Source: Chloroflexota bacterium
Lineage (GTDB): Bacteria; Chloroflexota; Limnocylindria; Limnocylindrales; CSP1-4
DNA length: 15,375 nt
Reading direction: 5' to 3'
Assembly (NCBI GenBank): GCA_025935655.1
Contig: JAICUV010000056.1
Location: forward strand, 1 to 15,375
In this document: positions 13,159 to 15,375 of the stretch, in pieces
Layout: every line of letters starts with the position of its first letter
How positions within the stretch are numbered: the stretch's first letter is position 1
Notes under the pieces: model-generated
Seen by the model: only the letters and a program-made list of their open reading frames with translations
What the model was told of the DNA's origin: nothing
Databases searched by the model: none
Position numbers and translations under genes: made by a program

Positions 13159-14664
13159 TCAGAGCCCCTTGGCCAGCAGCCAGTAGAGGTCGTTCCAGCG
13201 AAGCTGGTCGCGGAAGCCGTCCAGCGTGGTGGCCTCGTCGATGACGAGGAGCTCGACCCCGGACATGGCGGCGAAGTCCTGGAGCTGCGCCTTCGTCACG
13301 CTGAACCCGAGGCTCGTGTGGTGGGAGCCGCCGGCGTAGATCCACGCCGCCGCGGCGGTGCGGAGGTCCGGCCGGGGCCGCCACACGGCGCGCGCGACCG
13401 GGAGCTTCGGGAGGGGCTGCTCGGCCGGCACGACGTCGACGACGGTCGCGACCATCCGGAAGCGCTGCCCCATGTCGGTGATGCACGCGGCGACGGCGGG
13501 ACCCGGGTGCGCGTCGAACACGAGCCGGACCGGGTCCTCCTTGCCGCCGATGCCCAGGGGATGGATCTCGAGTCGCGGCCGCCCGCCGGCGATCGAGGGA
13601 CACACCTCCAGCATGTGCGCGCCGAGGATCACGTCGTCCTCGCCGGTCAGGTGGTAGGTGTAGTCCTCCATGAACGACGTGCCGCCGTCGAGGCCGGCGC
13701 TCATGACCTTCATCGCCCGCACCATCGCCGCCGTCTTCCAGTCGCCCTCGCCGCCGAACCCGTAGCCGTCGGCCATGAGGCGCTGGACCGCGAGGCCCGG
13801 CAGCTGCCTGAGGCCGTGGAGGTCCTCGAACGTGTCCGTGAAGGCGGTGAAGCCGCCGTCCTCCAGGAACCGGCGCAGGCCCAGCTCGATGCGGGCGCCG
13901 TCACGCAGGCTGGACGCCCGGTCGCCGCCGGGTCGCAGCTCGGCCACGACGTCGTACTCGTCCAGGTAGCGCGCCACGAGGTCGTCGACATCGCCGTCGC
14001 TGGCGTCGTTCACGACCTTGACGAGGTCGCCCACGCCCCAGGTGTTGACGGAGAACCCGAGCCGCCGCTGGGCCTCCACCTTGTCGCCCTCGGTGACGGC
14101 GACCTCGCGCATGTTGTCGCCGAAGCGCGCGATCTTCCCGCCGCGCCAATCGGCCTTGGCGCACGCGGCGCGCGCCCACGTCCCGACCTGGTCCTGGACT
14201 GACGGGTCGCCCCAGTGGCCCACGACCACCTTGCGCTCGAGCCGCAGCCGCGCGGCGATGAACCCGAACTCCCGGTCGCCGTGCGCGGCCTGGTTCAGGT
14301 TCATGAAGTCCATGTCGATGTCGGCCCACGGGATCTCGCGGTTGAACTGCGTGTGCAGGTGGAGGAACGGCTTCTGGAGCGCCTCCAGCCCCGCGATCCA
14401 CATCTTGGCCGGGCTGAACGTGTGCATCCACGTGATGAGCCCGACGCAGGCCGGGTCGGCGTTGGCCGCCTGGACCAGCGCCAGGATGTCCGCCGAGCCC
14501 GTGAGCACGGGCATGGGCACGACGCGGACCGGGATGGAGGGTGCGTCGTCGAGCGCGGCGGCGATGGCGGCCGAGTGCTCGGCCACCGTGGCCAGGGTCT
14601 CGGGGCCGTAGAGGTGCTGGCTGCCGGTGACGAACCAGACCTCGGACGCCGAAAGGTTCAGCAC
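13159..14664 (-). CDS. araA: L-arabinose isomerase
   Basis: Cytoplasmic enzyme converting L-arabinose to L-ribulose, the first step of the isomerase pathway; 501 residues, against 500 in E. coli. The metal/active-site residues fall at or next to the E. coli numbers: E306 in FGGEGDWKTAA, E333 in SFMEDYTYHL, H350 in LGAHMLEVCPS and H448/H449 in GGSHHTS. The N-terminus has the typical EVWFVTGSQHLYG, and THFSP-like MHTFSPAKMWI (80-90) is present. GTG14664 is preceded by GAGGAG (minus strand, 14672-14677) at 7 nt. The gene follows araD by 34 nt and is probably co-transcribed with it. No truncation or missing residue was seen. Confidence 0.98.
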   Translation of the reverse strand: MLNLSASEVWFVTGSQHLYGPETLATVAEHSAAIAAALDDAPSIPVRVVPMPVLTGSADILALVQAANADPACVGLITWMHTFSPAKMWIAGLEALQKPFLHLHTQFNREIPWADIDMDFMNLNQAAHGDREFGFIAARLRLERKVVVGHWGDPSVQDQVGTWARAACAKADWRGGKIARFGDNMREVAVTEGDKVEAQRRLGFSVNTWGVGDLVKVVNDASDGDVDDLVARYLDEYDVVAELRPGGDRASSLRDGARIELGLRRFLEDGGFTAFTDTFEDLHGLRQLPGLAVQRLMADGYGFGGEGDWKTAAMVRAMKVMSAGLDGGTSFMEDYTYHLTGEDDVILGAHMLEVCPSIAGGRPRLEIHPLGIGGKEDPVRLVFDAHPGPAVAACITDMGQRFRMVATVVDVVPAEQPLPKLPVARAVWRPRPDLRTAAAAWIYAGGSHHTSLGFSVTKAQLQDFAAMSGVELLVIDEATTLDGFRDQLRWNDLYWLLAKGL

Positions 14665-14698
14665 TGCGTGACTCCTCGGGTGGGCATGACCTGGGCGG

Positions 14699-15343
14699 TC
14701 ACTGCCCGTACACGTTCATGTATCGGTCGTGGAGGCTGGCCACCGCGTCGGGCGGGATCTCGTCCGGCGTCCCCAGCTGGAGCGCCATGAACACCGTTGC
14801 CGCCACGTCCTCGGTCATCACGGCGGCCTTGACGGCGGCCTTTGCCGAGGGACCGACGGTGAACACGCCGTGGTTCTTGAGCAGGATCGCGGGTGAGCTG
14901 CCGATCCCCTCCACCACCAGCCTGCCGATCGAGTCGTCGCCGATGAGCGAGAAGCCGGCGCACGGGATCTCGCCGCCGAACTCGTCCGCCTGGGCGGTGA
15001 GGTAGACGGGGATCGGGCGGCCGACGGCGGCGAACGCCGTCGCGTAGCGCGAGTGGGTGTGGACGACGCCGTTGACGTCGGGCCGGTTGCGGTAGACGTA
15101 CAGGTGGCTGTAGGTGTCGGAGCTGGGCTTGTACGCGCCCTCGACCACGTTGCCGTCCAGGTCCAGCACGACCATCGTCTCGGCCGTGAGGTCCTCGTAG
15201 GACACGCCGGAGGGCTTGATGGCCACCAGGCCCGTCTCCGGGTCGCGGGCGCTGACGTTGCCGCCTGTCCACACGACCAGCCCGTACCTGGGCAGCAGCG
15301 CGTGGAGGTCCACGAGCTCGTGGCGGATCCGCTCCAGCAGCAT
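14699..15343 (-). CDS. araD: L-ribulose-5-phosphate 4-epimerase
   Basis: Cytoplasmic class II aldolase-family enzyme converting L-ribulose 5-phosphate to D-xylulose 5-phosphate; 214 residues, shorter than E. coli AraD (231). TGGNVSAR (26-33) and KPSG (43-46) form the phosphate-binding part. Metal ligands are H95 and H97 in HTHS and H158 in KNHGVF. D76 in SSDT and D120 in AQADEF match conserved acidic residues. The C-terminal LHDRYMNVYGQ carries the conserved Tyr of the family. UlaF/SgbE-type epimerases share these marks, but the adjacent araA supports AraD. The ATG overlaps the stop of an upstream frame (TGATG), pointing to translational coupling with a gene outside the window. Confidence 0.94.
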   Translation of the reverse strand: MLLERIRHELVDLHALLPRYGLVVWTGGNVSARDPETGLVAIKPSGVSYEDLTAETMVVLDLDGNVVEGAYKPSSDTYSHLYVYRNRPDVNGVVHTHSRYATAFAAVGRPIPVYLTAQADEFGGEIPCAGFSLIGDDSIGRLVVEGIGSSPAILLKNHGVFTVGPSAKAAVKAAVMTEDVAATVFMALQLGTPDEIPPDAVASLHDRYMNVYGQ

Positions 15344-15375
15344 CAGGCGCCCTCGCCCCTGGCGTTCGCCCGCAG
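15343..15375 (-). CDS. C-terminal end of an upstream gene (partial; araB kinase possible)
   Basis: On the minus strand, ten codons from the window edge encode LRANARGEGA and end in TGA, which overlaps the araD ATG as TGATG. This coupling is common inside operons. The stretch is too short to identify; a ribulokinase (araB) would complete the pathway and is the natural guess, but nothing in the sequence shows it. Confidence 0.35.
   Translation of the reverse strand: MRANARGEGA

Noticed and set aside
12895..14202. Open frame of 435 codons on the + strand across the chvE leader and araA
   Set aside because: It crosses the promoter, the operator and most of araA, and has no motif or ribosome binding site. 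It is a shadow of araA.

Overview
The window is uniformly very GC-rich bacterial DNA. Genes are tightly packed, starts are often GTG, and the two binding-protein lipoproteins have Ser/Thr/Ala/Pro-rich linkers. This suits a high-GC Gram-positive-type lineage (Actinomycetota, or a high-GC Chloroflexota clade such as Limnocylindria). No rRNA or other marker is present, so the placement is an inference. No mobile element, CRISPR array, tRNA or rRNA was seen.

Layout. Positions ~1-6861 (+ strand) form a phosphate module: an OmpR/PhoB-type regulator with a degenerate receiver domain, then pstS, pstC, pstA, pstB, phoU, a thioredoxin-type arsenate reductase (arsC) and a SixA-type histidine phosphatase. 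Positions 6868-15375 (- strand) form a pentose module. In transcription order it reads: the last codons of a probable upstream gene, araD, araA, chvE, gguA, gguB (a ChvE/GguAB-type sugar ABC importer), a zinc-dependent sugar/polyol dehydrogenase, and an aldose 1-epimerase. The modules converge at 6861/6868, where a short hairpin overlaps both stop codons.

How the genes fit together. PstSCAB imports phosphate and PhoU couples transport to signalling. ArsC, translationally coupled to phoU, would reduce arsenate that enters with phosphate. The regulator promoter and the pstS promoter carry the same array of TTRAC-type repeats at offsets 0, 11 and 33 bp, with a degenerate copy at 22. This looks like a Pho box and suggests one regulator controls both. 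In the pentose module, ChvE-GguAB imports an aldose, the epimerase would equilibrate anomers, and AraA and AraD carry out two of the three steps from L-arabinose to D-xylulose 5-phosphate. The kinase (araB) is not in the window but may lie just upstream of araD. A promoter with a perfect 11+11 palindrome at its predicted start site precedes chvE.

In both modules a strong hairpin separates the binding-protein gene from the rest of the transporter genes, a plausible way to make more binding protein than membrane complex. The most unusual items are the pseudo-receiver regulator with its duplicated operator array, the arsC/sixA extension of the pst-phoU operon, and the chvE operator. Most other content is recognisable and ordinary.
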